From: DATCYX01 sp963714425
Lineage (GTDB): Bacteria; Chloroflexota; Anaerolineae; Anaerolineales; UBA4823
NCBI GenBank assembly: GCA_963714425.1
Contig: CAVQOI010000004.1
Location: forward strand, 1-64,000
DNA length: 64,000 nucleotides
Direction: 5' to 3'
The first letter of the stretch is position 1; every line of letters begins with the position of its first letter. The position numbers and the translations under genes are program-made. Below the pieces are notes generated by a model that saw nothing but the letters and a program-made list of their open reading frames with translations, had not been told where the DNA came from and did no database searches. Positions 63,751-64,000 of the stretch are shown here, piece by piece.

Positions 63751-64000
63751 ATGAAAGTGCTAAAACAGTGGTGGTTCAACGATCTTTCAATCGGGGTGAA
63801 AATTGTTCTATTGGCATTGCTCGCCAACGGACTGCCAGCCTTCATCATCCTGATGAGCGCGCCAAATATGACCGAGGTTCTCTTTGTTTGGACGATCAAT
63901 CCTGAGATCAATGCTCGATTAATAGGCGTGATGTACAGTAACGCCCTGCTCCTGATTGGCTTTACCGCCTTTCAGACAAAATGGGAGGACGTGCGCGTCA
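63751..64000 (+). CDS. Membrane protein of unknown function, cut by the window edge
   Basis: ATG 63751 follows GGAGGT at 63742-63747. The visible 83 codons read MKVLKQWWFNDLSIGVKIVL, a first hydrophobic helix, then VLFVWTINPEINARLIGVMY and a second helix (SNALLLIGFTAF). A FxWTI(N/P)P motif followed by a helix recurs in four-helix proteins of Chloroflexota as I recall, without known function. The gene continues beyond 64000. Confidence 0.7.
   Translation, partial: MKVLKQWWFNDLSIGVKIVLLALLANGLPAFIILMSAPNMTEVLFVWTINPEINARLIGVMYSNALLLIGFTAFQTKWEDVRV

Overview
The window looks like chromosomal DNA of a Chloroflexota bacterium, most likely of the Anaerolineae type. This is an inference from gene content. 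Several secreted or membrane proteins carry Thr-Pro-rich linkers. There is a fusion of four FHA domains to an ABCG-like transporter, a DUF5679 zinc ribbon, a fused ADP-forming acyl-CoA synthetase next to a P-loop/DRTGG protein, and kinase and lipoprotein families common in that phylum. No rRNA or other marker gene is present to prove it.

Positions 1-9.8 kb are an accessory region that ends at a tRNA-Val gene. It holds a GxxExxY remnant, an hsdR gene with a YgjP-like metallopeptidase behind it, a membrane pentapeptide-repeat protein, a nuclease-like protein, a RepA-like ATPase, a ribbon-helix-helix protein, an excisionase-like protein and a tyrosine integrase. Most of these genes are broken by single-base frameshifts, although the peptide between lesions is still well conserved. 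The rest of the window has very few such lesions (one clear case near 45.24 kb). The region is either a recently inactivated integrative element or a stretch of poor consensus sequence.

Positions 9.9-15.5 kb are a cobalamin uptake and salvage operon: promoter, adenosylcobalamin-type riboswitch, terminator, btuF-btuC-btuD-cobT-cobS-cobU. Convergent to it are 6-phosphogluconolactonase and a sulfite-oxidase-fold molybdoenzyme. Next come an RpiR regulator, an FAH-family hydrolase and a Thr-Pro-rich membrane protein (17.1-19.8 kb), then the pseudouridine catabolism pair psuK-psuG on the minus strand, a PHP phosphoesterase, a CADD-like di-iron protein and tRNA-Leu.

At 23.7-27.9 kb a secreted glycosidase-like lipoprotein sits between a truncated second copy of the fmt 5' end and the intact fmt gene, which is followed by a ketopantoate reductase. 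Pyrimidine-nucleoside phosphorylase, a cation diffusion facilitator and a PAS-GAF-GGDEF diguanylate cyclase follow.

The minus-strand block 39.9-32.2 kb reads as one operon: FHA-ABC transporter, lipoprotein, ruvB, a DUF2905 membrane protein, queA and a family 5 uracil-DNA glycosylase. Then come upp, a transmembrane Ser/Thr kinase with a TolB-like outer domain, an AlkZ-related protein, a frameshifted DUF429 protein, an SDR, fructose-1,6-bisphosphatase, a Lon-family protease, a DUF5679 zinc ribbon and a small lipoprotein.

The last part (51-64 kb) holds the ADP-forming acyl-CoA synthetase with its DRTGG partner, an EamA transporter, a VIT1/CCC1 transporter, a nitroreductase, an unusual zinc-ribbon/L7-L12-like/NHL membrane protein, a histone-deacetylase-like hydrolase, an O-methyltransferase, a PspC protein, an M48 membrane protease and the PEP synthase regulator PPSR. 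An uncharacterised membrane protein runs off the right edge.

Pseudouridine kinase and glycosidase, nucleoside phosphorylase and uracil phosphoribosyltransferase together give a complete uracil salvage route. Acyl-CoA synthetase, fructose bisphosphatase and PPSR point to acetate fermentation and gluconeogenic control.
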